A stretch of DNA of 64,000 bases from SB11 sp965249955 (GCA_965249955.1 OZ252261.1:868001-932000), one strand, 5' to 3'; numbered from the stretch's first letter, positions 20,048 to 30,068 are shown. The notes: generated by a model not told the origin, from the sequence alone. Made by a program: numbers and translations.

Positions 20048-22951
20048 ATGTCGCTTCCCCTAGAACACTACGATAGGTTTCAAAACCGCCACAACGGTTC
20101 TGATAGCCAAGAATTAGCTAAAATGCTAGAAACCGTTGGCGTAACATCTATAGATCAACTGATAGATGAAACCGTACCTGCGGCCATACGCTCGCCAAAA
20201 CCATTAAACTTGCGCCCTGCTATGGGCGAGTACGAGTTTTTAAACGCTTTGCGCCGCATTGGGGGGCAAAACCAATTGTTTAAAACCTATATAGGTATGG
20301 GGTACTACAATACCCACACACCACACGTAATACTGCGAAACATTACCGAAAACCCGGGGTGGTACACTGCCTACACGCCCTACCAAGCCGAAATTGCACA
20401 AGGCCGTTTAGAAGCCCTTATCAATTTCCAAACAATGGTAATGGATTTAACAGGTATGGAAATTGCAAACGCATCGCTATTGGACGAGGCTACTGCCGCT
20501 GCCGAAGCAATGCACATGTGTATTGACCTTAAACCAAAAACACAAGGCAATAAACTATTTGTTGATGCTGAAACCTTTCCACAAACAATAGATTTGCTTC
20601 GTACCCGTTCTACTCCCTTAGGTGTTGAATTGGTTATTGGCGATTACAATTCGTTTGAACCTACCGAACAATATTTGGGCATTGTGCTACAATACCCCAA
20701 CAACAGTGGCGAAATACAAAACTACAGAACCATAGCTGAAAAAGCCCATGCAGTAGGCGCTAGGGTTATAGCCGTTGCCGATTTATTAGCTCTAACCCTT
20801 ATTACCCCTCCGGGCGAGTGGGGTGCTGATATAGTTGTAGGCACATCGCAACGTTTTGGTGTTCCTTTGGGCTACGGAGGCCCACACGCAGGTTACCTTG
20901 CCACCAAAGAAGATTTTAAACGCAGTATGCCCGGCCGCATTATAGGTGTATCAATAGATGCACAAGGACAAACGGCATACCGTATGGCTTTGCAAACGCG
21001 TGAGCAACATATAAAACGCGAAAAAGCCACCAGTAATATATGTACTGCACAAGTGCTATTATCTATAATGGCAGGTATGTATGCCGTGTATCATGGCCCT
21101 GAGGGTTTAAAGAAAATCGCACAAAAAACACACGCACAAACACAGTTGCTGGCTAAAACCCTTGAAAAATTTGGGGTAAAAAACACCACTGCCAACTACT
21201 TTGATACACTTCGCCTTGAAGGTTTTGATGTAGCCAAACTACGTGCAATGGCTGAGGTTGACGAGCTTAACCTTCGCTATTTTGAAGATAAAACAGTAGG
21301 TATTTCTTTAGACGAAACTACCACATTAGAAGATGTTCAAAAACTGGCCGACCTTTTTGCAAAAGCCACCGCACACAACCATACTATTGATGTAACTACA
21401 GTAGCTAATGATATAAATATACATTGGGATAAAGCCCATGTGCGCACTAGCGGATACCTTACTCACCCTGTATTTAACAGCTTCCATACCGAGCATGAAA
21501 TGTTGCGCTATATCAAACGTTTAGAGTCGAAAGACTTATCGTTGGTACACAGCATGATTTCGTTAGGCTCGTGCACAATGAAATTAAACGCTACTACCGA
21601 GATGATACCCATCACTTGGCCTGAGTTTAACCAATTGCACCCCTTCGTTCCTGTATCGCAAGCACGCGGTTACACACAAGTATTTACTGAACTTGAAAGC
21701 TACCTAGCCGAAATTACAGGTTTTGCAGCCACATCATTACAACCCAATGCAGGCGCACAAGGCGAGTATGCAGGTTTGATGGTAATACGCGAGTACTTTA
21801 AATCTCGCGGTGAAAACCACCGTAATATCGCTCTTATACCCGCATCAGCACACGGAACCAACCCCGCCAGTGCAGTTATGGCAGGTATGAAGGTGGTAGT
21901 AACCAAAACTGACGAAGACGGCAACATAAATTTTGACGATTTGAAGGAAAAAGCCGAAATGTACAAAGACACATTGGCTTGCCTTATGGTTACCTACCCA
22001 AGTACACACGGTGTGTTTGAAGAATCTATAAAAGATATTACAGCACTAATACACCAAAACGGTGGACAGGTGTATATGGATGGTGCCAACATGAATGCCC
22101 AAGTGGGACTAACCAGCCCAGGTATGATTGGCGCTGATGTTTGCCACCTAAACTTGCACAAAACCTTCTGCATTCCTCACGGTGGTGGTGGCCCAGGTAT
22201 GGGTCCTATTTGTGTGGCCGAGCACTTAAAACCATTTTTACCCGGCCATAGTGTTATAAAAACAGGCGGCGAAAACGCTATTACAGCAATATCGGCAGCA
22301 CCTTGGGGTAGCGCAAGCATATTGCTTATATCGTACGCATACATACGCCTAATGGGTGGTGATGGGCTAACCAATGCTACTAAATGGGCTATTTTTAACG
22401 CCAACTATATAGCCAAACGCCTTGAAGGACACTACGATGTGCTATACAAAGGCAAAAACGGACGTTGCGCCCACGAGATGATTTTAGATACCCGCCACTT
22501 TAAACAAACATCGGGTGTTGAGGCTACTGATATAGCAAAACGTTTAATGGATTACGGCTACCATGCCCCAACCATGTCATTCCCTGTAGCAAACACTATA
22601 ATGGTAGAACCTACTGAAAGCGAAACCAAAGCCGAGCTGGATAGGTTTATTGATGCCATGATACACATACGCAACGAGATTGTTGAGATTGAAGAAGGCA
22701 ACGCCGAAAAAGATAACAATGTACTAAAACATGCGCCACACACTGCCGATTTGGTGATGAGTGACAAATGGGATAGGCCTTATAGCCGCGAACGTGCCGT
22801 ATACCCTACTGAGTGGGTGCGCCACAACAAGTTTTGGCCTGCGGTGAGCCGTGTGGACAATACCTATGGCGACCGTAACCTTATGTGTGCTTGCCCTCCA
22901 ATGGAAAACTACATGGAAGAAAACGAGCCCGAAGCCGTTAGCATGAATTAA
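20048..22951 (+). CDS. gcvP: Glycine dehydrogenase (decarboxylating), P protein
   Basis: The 967-residue PLP enzyme is the single-chain P protein of the glycine cleavage system. It decarboxylates glycine and passes the aminomethyl group to the lipoyl arm of H protein. The PLP lysine is Lys705 in NLHKTFCIPHGGGGPGMGP, followed by the family's glycine-rich loop. Both halves, N-terminal without PLP and C-terminal with PLP, are complete and length is normal. No gcvT or gcvH is adjacent, so the system is dispersed in this genome. A clear terminator follows. Confidence 0.97.
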   Translation: MSLPLEHYDRFQNRHNGSDSQELAKMLETVGVTSIDQLIDETVPAAIRSPKPLNLRPAMGEYEFLNALRRIGGQNQLFKTYIGMGYYNTHTPHVILRNITENPGWYTAYTPYQAEIAQGRLEALINFQTMVMDLTGMEIANASLLDEATAAAEAMHMCIDLKPKTQGNKLFVDAETFPQTIDLLRTRSTPLGVELVIGDYNSFEPTEQYLGIVLQYPNNSGEIQNYRTIAEKAHAVGARVIAVADLLALTLITPPGEWGADIVVGTSQRFGVPLGYGGPHAGYLATKEDFKRSMPGRIIGVSIDAQGQTAYRMALQTREQHIKREKATSNICTAQVLLSIMAGMYAVYHGPEGLKKIAQKTHAQTQLLAKTLEKFGVKNTTANYFDTLRLEGFDVAKLRAMAEVDELNLRYFEDKTVGISLDETTTLEDVQKLADLFAKATAHNHTIDVTTVANDINIHWDKAHVRTSGYLTHPVFNSFHTEHEMLRYIKRLESKDLSLVHSMISLGSCTMKLNATTEMIPITWPEFNQLHPFVPVSQARGYTQVFTELESYLAEITGFAATSLQPNAGAQGEYAGLMVIREYFKSRGENHRNIALIPASAHGTNPASAVMAGMKVVVTKTDEDGNINFDDLKEKAEMYKDTLACLMVTYPSTHGVFEESIKDITALIHQNGGQVYMDGANMNAQVGLTSPGMIGADVCHLNLHKTFCIPHGGGGPGMGPICVAEHLKPFLPGHSVIKTGGENAITAISAAPWGSASILLISYAYIRLMGGDGLTNATKWAIFNANYIAKRLEGHYDVLYKGKNGRCAHEMILDTRHFKQTSGVEATDIAKRLMDYGYHAPTMSFPVANTIMVEPTESETKAELDRFIDAMIHIRNEIVEIEEGNAEKDNNVLKHAPHTADLVMSDKWDRPYSRERAVYPTEWVRHNKFWPAVSRVDNTYGDRNLMCACPPMENYMEENEPEAVSMN

Positions 22952-22977
22952 TCTTTTTAAAAAACACCACAATAATC

Positions 22978-23009
22978 AGCCCCTTAACCGTAGGTTAAGG
23001 GGCTTTTTT
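22978..23009 (+). terminator. Terminator after gcvP
   Basis: A 12-bp perfect stem AGCCCCTTAACC with a 3-nt loop is followed by six Ts. Confidence 0.9.
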
Positions 23010-23090
23010 ATGAAATTTAATATCTATTCTGGTAAAGAATGAAAAAGGAGGTGCAAATAGCAGAAGCTAAAGGTATATGCTTAGTAACTT

Positions 23091-23131
23091 GAAAACCCTA
23101 AATGATAAATGTTTAATGCCAAATGGCATTA
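23091..23131. repeat. AAATGATAAATG-type intergenic repeat
   Basis: A short copy of the AAATGATAAATGT..AATG repeat, overlapping the end of the DinB-like gene. The same phrase recurs at about 38.97, 46.1, 55.96 and 63.3 kb. Confidence 0.55.
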
Positions 23132-23677
23132 ACCTCTCTGTTTTAATACATTTAGTGCTTGGCGGTGGTGGCGTATTTCGTGTTTGCTTAGTATAGCCAA
23201 AGTATCTGCCAATGAATAGCGAATAACTTTTGATACGGGTGATGGTATTTTTTGTGTGGCATCAGCTTCCAATATCTTGTGCATATAATCAAGCAACTGC
23301 TCCTGACTTTGCTCAAACCGACGAATTAAAGTAGGTATTTCAACCGTTGGCTGAGGCCTAAATATTTTTTGGGTTTTACTTTTGCGTTTCTCCATTTGGT
23401 CAGGGTCAACAGCATTGTATATAATCTTACCCCAAAAAGTAGGCTTATACTGCTTCTGGTTGTTATTTTTATTGCTTTGTACAGCTAATTTTTGATCAAA
23501 AATAGGATAATACCTTCCGTTACTCACTACAATATGCTCCACACACTGTGCAGCACTCCATCTATCGGCAGTGGGTTTCCAAAGCAGCTCTTTGTGGCTA
23601 TGTAACAGATTTTTTATATCCTCATCAACCTGTTTCAAATCAACAATAGCTTGCTGTATGCGTTGCTCAAAATTCAT
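23129..23677 (-). CDS. DinB-like metal-binding four-helix protein
   Basis: The 182-residue cytosolic protein has the DinB/YfiT-like layout: a four-helix bundle with a histidine in CVEHIVV near residue 48 and an HExRHHRQ motif near residue 166 that together would form the metal site. Many members are thiol-dependent transferases or are stress-induced with no known substrate. The tryptophan-rich stretch DRWSAAQCVEH is typical of the DinB_2 branch. It stands alone and the specific function cannot be told. Confidence 0.8.
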   Translation of the reverse strand: MNFEQRIQQAIVDLKQVDEDIKNLLHSHKELLWKPTADRWSAAQCVEHIVVSNGRYYPIFDQKLAVQSNKNNNQKQYKPTFWGKIIYNAVDPDQMEKRKSKTQKIFRPQPTVEIPTLIRRFEQSQEQLLDYMHKILEADATQKIPSPVSKVIRYSLADTLAILSKHEIRHHRQALNVLKQRG

Positions 23678-23813
23678 AGGAGTATTTACAAATATAATTG
23701 CTTTAGGCTTTAATGTTTGGTTGCTTGCCCTGCCAATATATCAAACCGGCAACAACAAAATGATTGGCAATGTTTACTTCTTTAGTAACGAACAAGCCCT
23801 GCAAAATACTTTA

Positions 23814-23849
23814 AACCCCCTGCTTCAAATTAATTTGAAGCAGGGGGTT
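23814..23849. terminator. 36-nt perfect palindrome, probable terminator
   Basis: Two 18-nt arms (AACCCCCTGCTTCAAATT and its complement) meet with no spacer, 58 nt past the end of the LysM gene on the minus strand. There is no long T-run, so a terminator is likely but not certain. Confidence 0.55.
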
Positions 23850-23906
23850 ATACCTTTTAAAGAAAGAAAGTTTATACTAACTAATGGTGAGTATAAGGGT
23901 TGTTTT

Positions 23907-25664
23907 TTACTTCACCCTAAGTTTTTGCCCTACACTAATGGCAGCATCACCCAAATTGTTCAGCTTTTTAATATCGTCTACCTTCACACTATATTTACGC
24001 GATATGGCATATAAAGTTTCGCCCTTTTCTACTGTATGGTATACAAAATTGGTAGTTACCGCCTCAGTAGTTTTGCTTTGTGGCTTTGTAGCTTTTGATA
24101 CCATTAACTTCTGCCCAACGCTAAGCGCAACATCGCCCAAATTGTTCAGTTGTTTAATTTCATCTACGCCCATATTGTACTTTTTGGCAATGGCGTAAAG
24201 TGTTTCGCCTTTTTGCACCTCGTGATAAAAATTAGTGCTTTCGGTATCGGGTTGCTTTTCTTTAAAATTTTCGTTTATAATCAATTTCTGCCCCACACTA
24301 AGGGTATAATCACTAAGGTTATTCAGTTGTTTCAATTGGTCAACACTTTTGCCATACTTACGGCTAATGGCAAATAAGGTTTCACCGGCTTGCACAGTGT
24401 GGTACTCTACATTGTCCAACTGTTTTTTATCTATACTTAACTCTTTGTTTTTCTCTTCAATAGTAACATCGTAGCTATTGCCTCCCCTTTCCTTCTCCAC
24501 ATACTCAGGCTCTTTTTTAGTTTCTTTTACAGGTTTGGTTTTCTTGTCTTGAATAATATCTACCTCTTGGGTTTCTTGCGTTTTTGGTTGATTTATAACA
24601 CTTTCAACATCAATACTATTGCTATTATTGGGCGCAATTATCACCGCAGGTTGTTCTTTGTATTCGGGCTGTTTGCTTGCAGGGGCTGGCACTGCCAATG
24701 CAATTTCATCTCCTGCTTGGCGCAATTCGGGTGGGGTGCGGCGTTTACGGCGCATATACACCACTTGCCCAATGGCAGGTTCGGTACCTGCTTCCATACG
24801 GTTTTTCTTGTACAAGTGTTTTAGCTTTATACCGTAGGCTTGCGATATGCTGTGCATGGTTTCGCCCACCGCTACAGTATGGTATGCCTCGCTGCCTTTA
24901 CGGTGCTTGGGCTTTAGGTACACAATTGTTCCAGGCACAACATCGCTGCCCTCGTTCAAATCGTTATATTTATACAACTGCTTTGGGCGTAAGTTATACG
25001 CTTGTGCTATTGATGTAGGGTTTTGCCCGTCAATTACCTTAGTAGCCAATATGCCGTTAAACTTAAAAAAATCGCTCTTCTTTTGCAGTATTGGGTCGGG
25101 TTTGGGCGCATCAGGCACAGGACTATCTTTTGGTTTGTTGTGTTTTATGCGTTCCTTTTTATCCAGTTTATGCAATTCGTGGCGTTCTATTAACGATATT
25201 AATATATCAGCATATTTAGGATTGGTAGCATAACCTGCCTTTTTTAATCCGTGCGCCCAGCCTTTATAATCGTTGGGTTCTAAATCAAACAAAAAAGCAT
25301 AGCGATTATTCTCCAACAAAAAAGTCGAATGGTCTATATACGAGTCTTTGGCCGTTGGATAACCGCGAAAACACTCGTGTAGCTCATCATCATCAGCATA
25401 TATGGTAGTACCTGTCCAATTTTTCTTACATTTTATACCAAAATGGTTATTTCCATCAGTAGCTAATCGGCTATTTCCATTTGATGATTCTAAAATACCT
25501 TGTGCCAAAGTGATACTGGCAGGTATTCCTGCCCTTTCCATTTCACTCACCGCAAGGTCTTGATACATCTCTATATACTCATGCACGGTCATCTTGGTTT
25601 TTTGGGCAAAGCCCATTACCACCCAAATACACAGTGCTACAAACAGAATTACTTTTTTGTGCAT
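23907..25664 (-). CDS. Secreted glucosaminidase (GH73-like) with five LysM modules
   Basis: A signal peptide (to GFAQ) precedes a glucosaminidase domain (about residues 25-165) that carries the family Glu in QGILESSNGNS and the HFGIKC stretch. Two divergent LysM-like modules follow (about 200-300), then a Lys/Glu/Pro-rich linker, then three closely related LysM modules at the C-terminus, each with a GETL(F/Y)AI(S/A)(R/K)KY core. Such enzymes cut the glycan chain of peptidoglycan and act in cell separation or turnover; LysM binds GlcNAc. The frame extends 16 residues further upstream, but the ATG at 25664 gives a regular signal peptide. The last three LysM units look like recent tandem duplications. 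Confidence 0.9.
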   Translation of the reverse strand: MHKKVILFVALCIWVVMGFAQKTKMTVHEYIEMYQDLAVSEMERAGIPASITLAQGILESSNGNSRLATDGNNHFGIKCKKNWTGTTIYADDDELHECFRGYPTAKDSYIDHSTFLLENNRYAFLFDLEPNDYKGWAHGLKKAGYATNPKYADILISLIERHELHKLDKKERIKHNKPKDSPVPDAPKPDPILQKKSDFFKFNGILATKVIDGQNPTSIAQAYNLRPKQLYKYNDLNEGSDVVPGTIVYLKPKHRKGSEAYHTVAVGETMHSISQAYGIKLKHLYKKNRMEAGTEPAIGQVVYMRRKRRTPPELRQAGDEIALAVPAPASKQPEYKEQPAVIIAPNNSNSIDVESVINQPKTQETQEVDIIQDKKTKPVKETKKEPEYVEKERGGNSYDVTIEEKNKELSIDKKQLDNVEYHTVQAGETLFAISRKYGKSVDQLKQLNNLSDYTLSVGQKLIINENFKEKQPDTESTNFYHEVQKGETLYAIAKKYNMGVDEIKQLNNLGDVALSVGQKLMVSKATKPQSKTTEAVTTNFVYHTVEKGETLYAISRKYSVKVDDIKKLNNLGDAAISVGQKLRVK

Positions 25665-25867
25665 ACTATACCCTATAACGAAAAAATTAAGTTCAAAAAT
25701 ATCTATGCGCAACTACTAACAGCGGGGCTAGTTGTGCACTTATCAACACTTAATACCTTATTGGACAAAAAGGTAAAAAAACAGCACAATAAAAAAATTG
25801 GTTTGGATTTTGGTATTGAAATGCTGAATATCACACATTGAACCCTTTTTGGGTGTGTGTTTTACCT

Positions 25868-25875
25868 TAAATTTG
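25868..25875 (+). promoter_or_regulatory. Putative promoter of dsbD-gmhA
   Basis: TAAATTTG followed by TGCC, with TTTG 16 nt upstream at 25848-25851, fits the TTTG-N17-TAnnTTTG pattern closely. Confidence 0.5.
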
Positions 25876-25900
25876 TGCCACCAAAACATAAAAACGTATT

Positions 25901-28069
25901 GTGAGAAGATTACTTTTTGTTTTAGCCGCTGCTATATTACCCCTTATCACTTTTGGTCAACTAGGTCAGCAAAAGATGATACAGCCTCCTACTTGGACTA
26001 CATCTGTTTCTAAAACCAATGTAAAGGTGGGCGATGAAGTGGAATTGATTTTTAAAACCAATAATATACCCGGCAACTGGCACGTATACTCGAACGATTT
26101 TACTACCGAAGGGCCACTAAAAGCTGAGTTTACCTACGAGCCTTCAAAAGCATTTAAGCTGCTTACACCAATGCCCAAACCTGTGGGGCAGATAAAAGAA
26201 TACGACGATGTGTGGGAGGGTGATGTTACTTTTTTTAAGCACAAGGCAGAGTTTAGGCATAAAATTAAAATACTAAGTACCAACCCTGTTATAAAGGTAA
26301 ATATGTTTTACCAAATGTGCGATCAATCGTGCGTGCAGTTTGACCATGATTATGTGTTTGAAATAAAAACAACAGGTGGGGGAAATACTATTGTAGAACC
26401 CACTACTCCATCTTCTGAAAACATAGAGACATCAGTAAATACTACTGAAACAGTAAATGATGACAGCATAGCAAAGATTGATTCTACAAAAGAAGCAAAT
26501 ACTTCTGTTGCTGTTGATACAAACGGTTACCACAGTACATCAATACTTGAGGGCGGTGAGTGCAAGGTGAAACAATTTGCAGGTGAAGACGGAATTGTTG
26601 AAACCAAAGAAGAGGATGATAACCTGCTACTGTTTTTTATAGTAGCATTTCTTTCAGGCTTGGTCGCTTTGCTTACGCCTTGCGTATTCCCCATGATACC
26701 TATGACGGTTACTTTCTTTTTAAAAGGAAGTGGCAGCAAAGCCAAAGGCTTACGAAACGCCATACTTTACGGTACTTTTATTGTTCTTATTTACACAATA
26801 ATAGGCACCATTTTCGCCGTAGTATTTGGTGCTGAGTTTGCCAACCTTTTAGCTACAAACCCTACCGTTAATATAATATTCTTTATAGTCTTCCTAATCT
26901 TTGCCATGTCGTTTTTCGGTATGTTCGAGATTGTACTACCCAGTAAATTTGTAAATAAGGTTGATAAACAAAGTGACCGTGGAGGTTTGGTAGGTGTGTT
27001 TTTTATGGCACTAACTCTTGTGCTGGTTTCATTCTCGTGTACAGGCCCCATTGTAGGCACTATATTGGTTGAAGCTGCAAAAGGCGGAGTTGTTCGCCCT
27101 ATAATAGGCATGGCTGGCTTTTCATTAGCTTTTGCACTACCCTTTACCCTATTTGCTATATTTCCAAATTGGCTTCAAACCCTTCCAAAATCTGGCGGAT
27201 GGCTAAACAGCGTAAAAGTTGTTTTAGGTTTTGTTGAGTTAGCATTGGGCTTGAAATTTTTAAGCACTGCCGACCAAGTTGAACATTGGCACATACTTGA
27301 CCGCGAAATATACATTGCTCTTTGGATAGTAATTTTTGCCTTGATGGGCATCTATTTGTTGGGCAAACTAAAATTCTCTCACGATAGTGATATGCCATTT
27401 TTAGGAGTTCCGCGCCTATTTATGGCTATAATTACTTTTAGCTTTGTAGTATACCTTATACCTGGTATGTGGGGTGCATCGCTACCCGGTTTGGCCGGAT
27501 ATTTACCCCCAACAACAACCCACGATTTTAATTTACCTGCAATGATAAGAGGCGAAGGAGTAGGTAATTTGTGTGAGAAACCTAAACACGCTGATTTTTT
27601 GCACCTTCCACACGGACTAAAAGGCTATTTTGATTATAACCAAGCCGTAAAATGTGCTAAAGACCTTAAAAAACCTTTGTTTATTGACTTTACGGGTCAT
27701 GCTTGTGTAAACTGCCGCAAGATGGAAGAAAAGGTATGGGCTGACAAGCGTGTGCTTGAACGGTTGGAGAAAGATTTTATAGTAGTAGCATTGTATGTGG
27801 ACGATAGAACCGAACTGCCTGAAAGCGATTGGCGCACATCTAAATTGGATGGCAAGGTGAAAAAAACCATAGGAAAGATAAACGCCGATATACAGATTTG
27901 TTATTTTGGTAGTAATGCACAACCCAATTATTGCTTGCTGGATAATAATGAGGAGTTGTTAGCTGAGCCACGTGGCAGTAATTACAATGTGAATGAGTTT
28001 ATTGAGTTTTTGGATGAAGCAAAAAAACTGTTTAACAAAAAAAACGGTATAAAAGAAAAGAATAACTAG
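25901..28069 (+). CDS. dsbD: Thiol:disulfide interchange protein DsbD
   Basis: The 722-residue membrane protein carries electrons from cytosolic thioredoxin to periplasmic thiols. The three DsbD modules are present. A periplasmic alpha-like domain carries Cys140 and Cys144 (CDQSC). An eight-helix-type membrane domain has Cys261 in LTPCVFPMIP and Cys380 in FSCTGP. A C-terminal thioredoxin fold has the CVNC pair Cys602/Cys605. Spacing between the first two cysteines is shorter than in E. coli. The start must be GTG: an in-frame TAA lies 12 nt upstream and the next Met comes after the signal peptide. It is followed after 9 nt by gmhA on the same transcript. Confidence 0.93.
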   Translation: MRRLLFVLAAAILPLITFGQLGQQKMIQPPTWTTSVSKTNVKVGDEVELIFKTNNIPGNWHVYSNDFTTEGPLKAEFTYEPSKAFKLLTPMPKPVGQIKEYDDVWEGDVTFFKHKAEFRHKIKILSTNPVIKVNMFYQMCDQSCVQFDHDYVFEIKTTGGGNTIVEPTTPSSENIETSVNTTETVNDDSIAKIDSTKEANTSVAVDTNGYHSTSILEGGECKVKQFAGEDGIVETKEEDDNLLLFFIVAFLSGLVALLTPCVFPMIPMTVTFFLKGSGSKAKGLRNAILYGTFIVLIYTIIGTIFAVVFGAEFANLLATNPTVNIIFFIVFLIFAMSFFGMFEIVLPSKFVNKVDKQSDRGGLVGVFFMALTLVLVSFSCTGPIVGTILVEAAKGGVVRPIIGMAGFSLAFALPFTLFAIFPNWLQTLPKSGGWLNSVKVVLGFVELALGLKFLSTADQVEHWHILDREIYIALWIVIFALMGIYLLGKLKFSHDSDMPFLGVPRLFMAIITFSFVVYLIPGMWGASLPGLAGYLPPTTTHDFNLPAMIRGEGVGNLCEKPKHADFLHLPHGLKGYFDYNQAVKCAKDLKKPLFIDFTGHACVNCRKMEEKVWADKRVLERLEKDFIVVALYVDDRTELPESDWRTSKLDGKVKKTIGKINADIQICYFGSNAQPNYCLLDNNEELLAEPRGSNYNVNEFIEFLDEAKKLFNKKNGIKEKNN

Positions 28070-28078
28070 GGAAGAGAG

Positions 28079-28651
28079 ATGGAAATTATACGTAAGAATT
28101 TTTTAGAAGCGTATCAGGTATTGCAAAATTTCCTGAGTGATGATGATAATATAAAAAATATAGTTAGCGCAGGCGATGTTATGGTAAAAAGCCTAAAAAA
28201 AGGCAAAAAAATAATATCGTGCGGTAACGGCGGCAGTATGTGCGATGCTATGCACTTTGCCGAAGAACTAACAGGACGTTTTAAAGATAACCGCGACCCT
28301 ATTGCGGCTATTTCAATATCCGATCCTTCGCATATATCGTGCGTTAGCAATGATTACGGATACGAGTTTGTATTTTCGCGCTTTGTGCAAGCCTTAGGTA
28401 ACGAAGGCGATGTTCTTTTGGCTATCAGCACCAGTGGCAACAGCAAAAATGTACTTAACGCTATTGAGGCCGCCCACAAAAAAGGCATGAAGGTTATAGG
28501 TCTTACAGGTAAAGACGGTGGTAAAATGACCGAGTTGGTGGATGTAGAAATACGCGCCCCACACAGTAAATATGCCGATAGAGCACAGGAGATACATATA
28601 AAGGTAATCCACTCACTAATGGATTATATAGAAAACGGATTGCGCAAATAG
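28079..28651 (+). CDS. gmhA: Sedoheptulose-7-phosphate isomerase
   Basis: The 190-residue SIS-fold enzyme converts sedoheptulose 7-phosphate to D-glycero-D-manno-heptose 7-phosphate, the first step to ADP-heptose for LPS core. The sequence follows GmhA closely: the CGNGGSMCDAMHFAEELTGR stretch holds the catalytic Glu, the ISTSGNS loop binds phosphate, and the EIHIKVIH stretch near the end holds the catalytic His. It lies 9 nt behind dsbD and is probably co-transcribed, though the pairing has no obvious functional logic. No other heptose genes are nearby. Confidence 0.95.
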   Translation: MEIIRKNFLEAYQVLQNFLSDDDNIKNIVSAGDVMVKSLKKGKKIISCGNGGSMCDAMHFAEELTGRFKDNRDPIAAISISDPSHISCVSNDYGYEFVFSRFVQALGNEGDVLLAISTSGNSKNVLNAIEAAHKKGMKVIGLTGKDGGKMTELVDVEIRAPHSKYADRAQEIHIKVIHSLMDYIENGLRK

Positions 28652-28683
28652 TCTGTTTCTTGTTTTTAGTTTAGGGTTTAAAG

Positions 28684-28950
28684 TTGTGCGGAGGAAGTCA
28701 TTCCCTTTTAGCAATGGAATCTGTGCGATTGACAAAATCATCACAAACATACTAGCGAGCGGACGCTCTTTTATTTCAGGCACAAGCGGACGCTTGAGCC
28801 AGCCCCGTCATGCTGAACTCGTTTCAGCATCTCAATCTGTATTAACTATTATTAGATAAGGAGATTTAGAAATAAATTTGGGATCTCAATATGTATAAAC
28901 TAAAGTATTTGGCAATGAGATGCTGAAACAAGTTCAGCATGACCGCACAA
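28684..28950. mobile_element. MITE-like non-coding element
   Basis: A 267-bp gene-free block is bounded by 8-bp inverted ends TTGTGCGG and CCGCACAA. Inside, GTCATGCTGAAC..GTTTCAGCATCTC at 28807-28833 is repeated inverted at 28917-28943 with one mismatch by eye, and two GAGCGGACGCTC-type hairpins lie at 28757-28800. Related pieces recur near 43.7-43.96 and 46.0-46.1 kb. No transposase or target-site duplication is seen, so calling it a MITE is an inference. Confidence 0.45.
28757..28800. repeat. Two GAGCGGACGCTC-type hairpin repeats
   Basis: GAGCGGACGCTC at 28757-28768 and GGCACAAGCGGACGCTTGAG at 28779-28798 are compact hairpins of one family; further copies lie at 29038 and 43933. Confidence 0.6.
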
Positions 28951-29037
28951 ATCCCATCATTGCGATCCCGAAAGCATTCGGGACGAAGCAATCTTTTTGT
29001 GTAGATTCAATAAGTAGCGGATGCTACAATATTGTTC

Positions 29038-29066
29038 AGCACGAGCGGGACGCTCGAGCTAGCTAG
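29038..29066. repeat. GAGCGGGACGCTC hairpin repeat
   Basis: CAGCACGAGCGGGACGCTCG, a variant of the 43933 copy with one extra G in the loop. It fills the end of the gene-free stretch 28652-29081. Confidence 0.6.
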
Positions 29067-29081
29067 TAAAGTATCGGGCAA

Positions 29082-29978
29082 TTAAAAAATACCCAATATT
29101 TTTTTGCGAGGCTTTTTCACTAATTCTTTTAGTACAAAGCTTTTATTGTAACGGTATTCACAAGGCCAAGTATGGTTTTCGCGAGGAGTTTTCATATCCA
29201 AATTACCAATAAAAGCACCTGTTTCATACAATGCTATTATGCGACCTGTTTTAGCCTCCATTAACATTGTACCCTCAACAGCAGCTACACCGCTATGCAC
29301 CATTTCTATACCCAAAGCTTTCATCACCCCATTTACAGCATAATAGTTTTGTGCCGGCGAGGTGTAGTTTATTCTGGTGCAGGTATACCCCAGTGTATCA
29401 ACCATGCCTGCATATTGCCATTGGCGTTGATAGGTATATACTAATTCAAAACCTGTATTTAGTATTGTATCGGTATGTTGGCTAGTCCAAATAGGATTGT
29501 CTGAAGTACTGTTCAGCGTATAAATAAGCTGCTTTGCAGTATTGTAAAAAAACCTAAAATCTCGTAATGAATACTCAGGGTTCAGCATAGCTAGCGTGGG
29601 GCCTAAATACTCTCCCTGCCTGTTGTATTGCAGTATAATTTTTACCAATGGTGTTTTACCCCTGTTGCTAGCAGTATCTTTAATGCCCTTAGGTTTAAAA
29701 ATACTATCGATACGAGTGTAGTTTTTTTGGTGATAGTCTACTTGCAAATAGTTGCGTTTTTTTTCAAGTATATCTTGCGCTATTTCGGCTTGCATGCAGG
29801 TTACTACCTTTTCTACCGCCTTTATACTATCCACACTTTGGTCTACCCAATAGTTTTCGTTTACCGCGCAGGTATAAACAGCGGTGTGGTTTTTGGGCAA
29901 CCTAAGCTTGTTAGGTTGTTGTCCGTAAACGCATATCGCACAATAAATAAAAAACACACTAAAAAAATACTTCAACAT
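29082..29978 (-). CDS. Exported protein of unknown function
   Basis: The 298-residue protein has a signal peptide (about 1-19, ending VYGQ) and no lipobox or membrane helix. It is rich in Tyr, Asn and Thr, as periplasmic beta proteins of this phylum often are. Two Cys-containing stretches (near residues 40 and 60), a further Cys near residue 205 and a Cys near residue 270 could form disulfides. The C-terminus is Lys/Arg-rich. I see no catalytic motif. It is preceded by a repeat-filled gap and faces away from the neighbouring MBL gene's terminus. Confidence 0.75.
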   Translation of the reverse strand: MLKYFFSVFFIYCAICVYGQQPNKLRLPKNHTAVYTCAVNENYWVDQSVDSIKAVEKVVTCMQAEIAQDILEKKRNYLQVDYHQKNYTRIDSIFKPKGIKDTASNRGKTPLVKIILQYNRQGEYLGPTLAMLNPEYSLRDFRFFYNTAKQLIYTLNSTSDNPIWTSQHTDTILNTGFELVYTYQRQWQYAGMVDTLGYTCTRINYTSPAQNYYAVNGVMKALGIEMVHSGVAAVEGTMLMEAKTGRIIALYETGAFIGNLDMKTPRENHTWPCEYRYNKSFVLKELVKKPRKKILGIF

Positions 29979-30068
29979 CTCTACTCTAAAAACAAAAAAC
30001 GTGTAACAGGCAAAACGTGTGTTTTGCCTAAAAATTGTACTGCTGCAATTTTAAAAAACTATTTCTAG

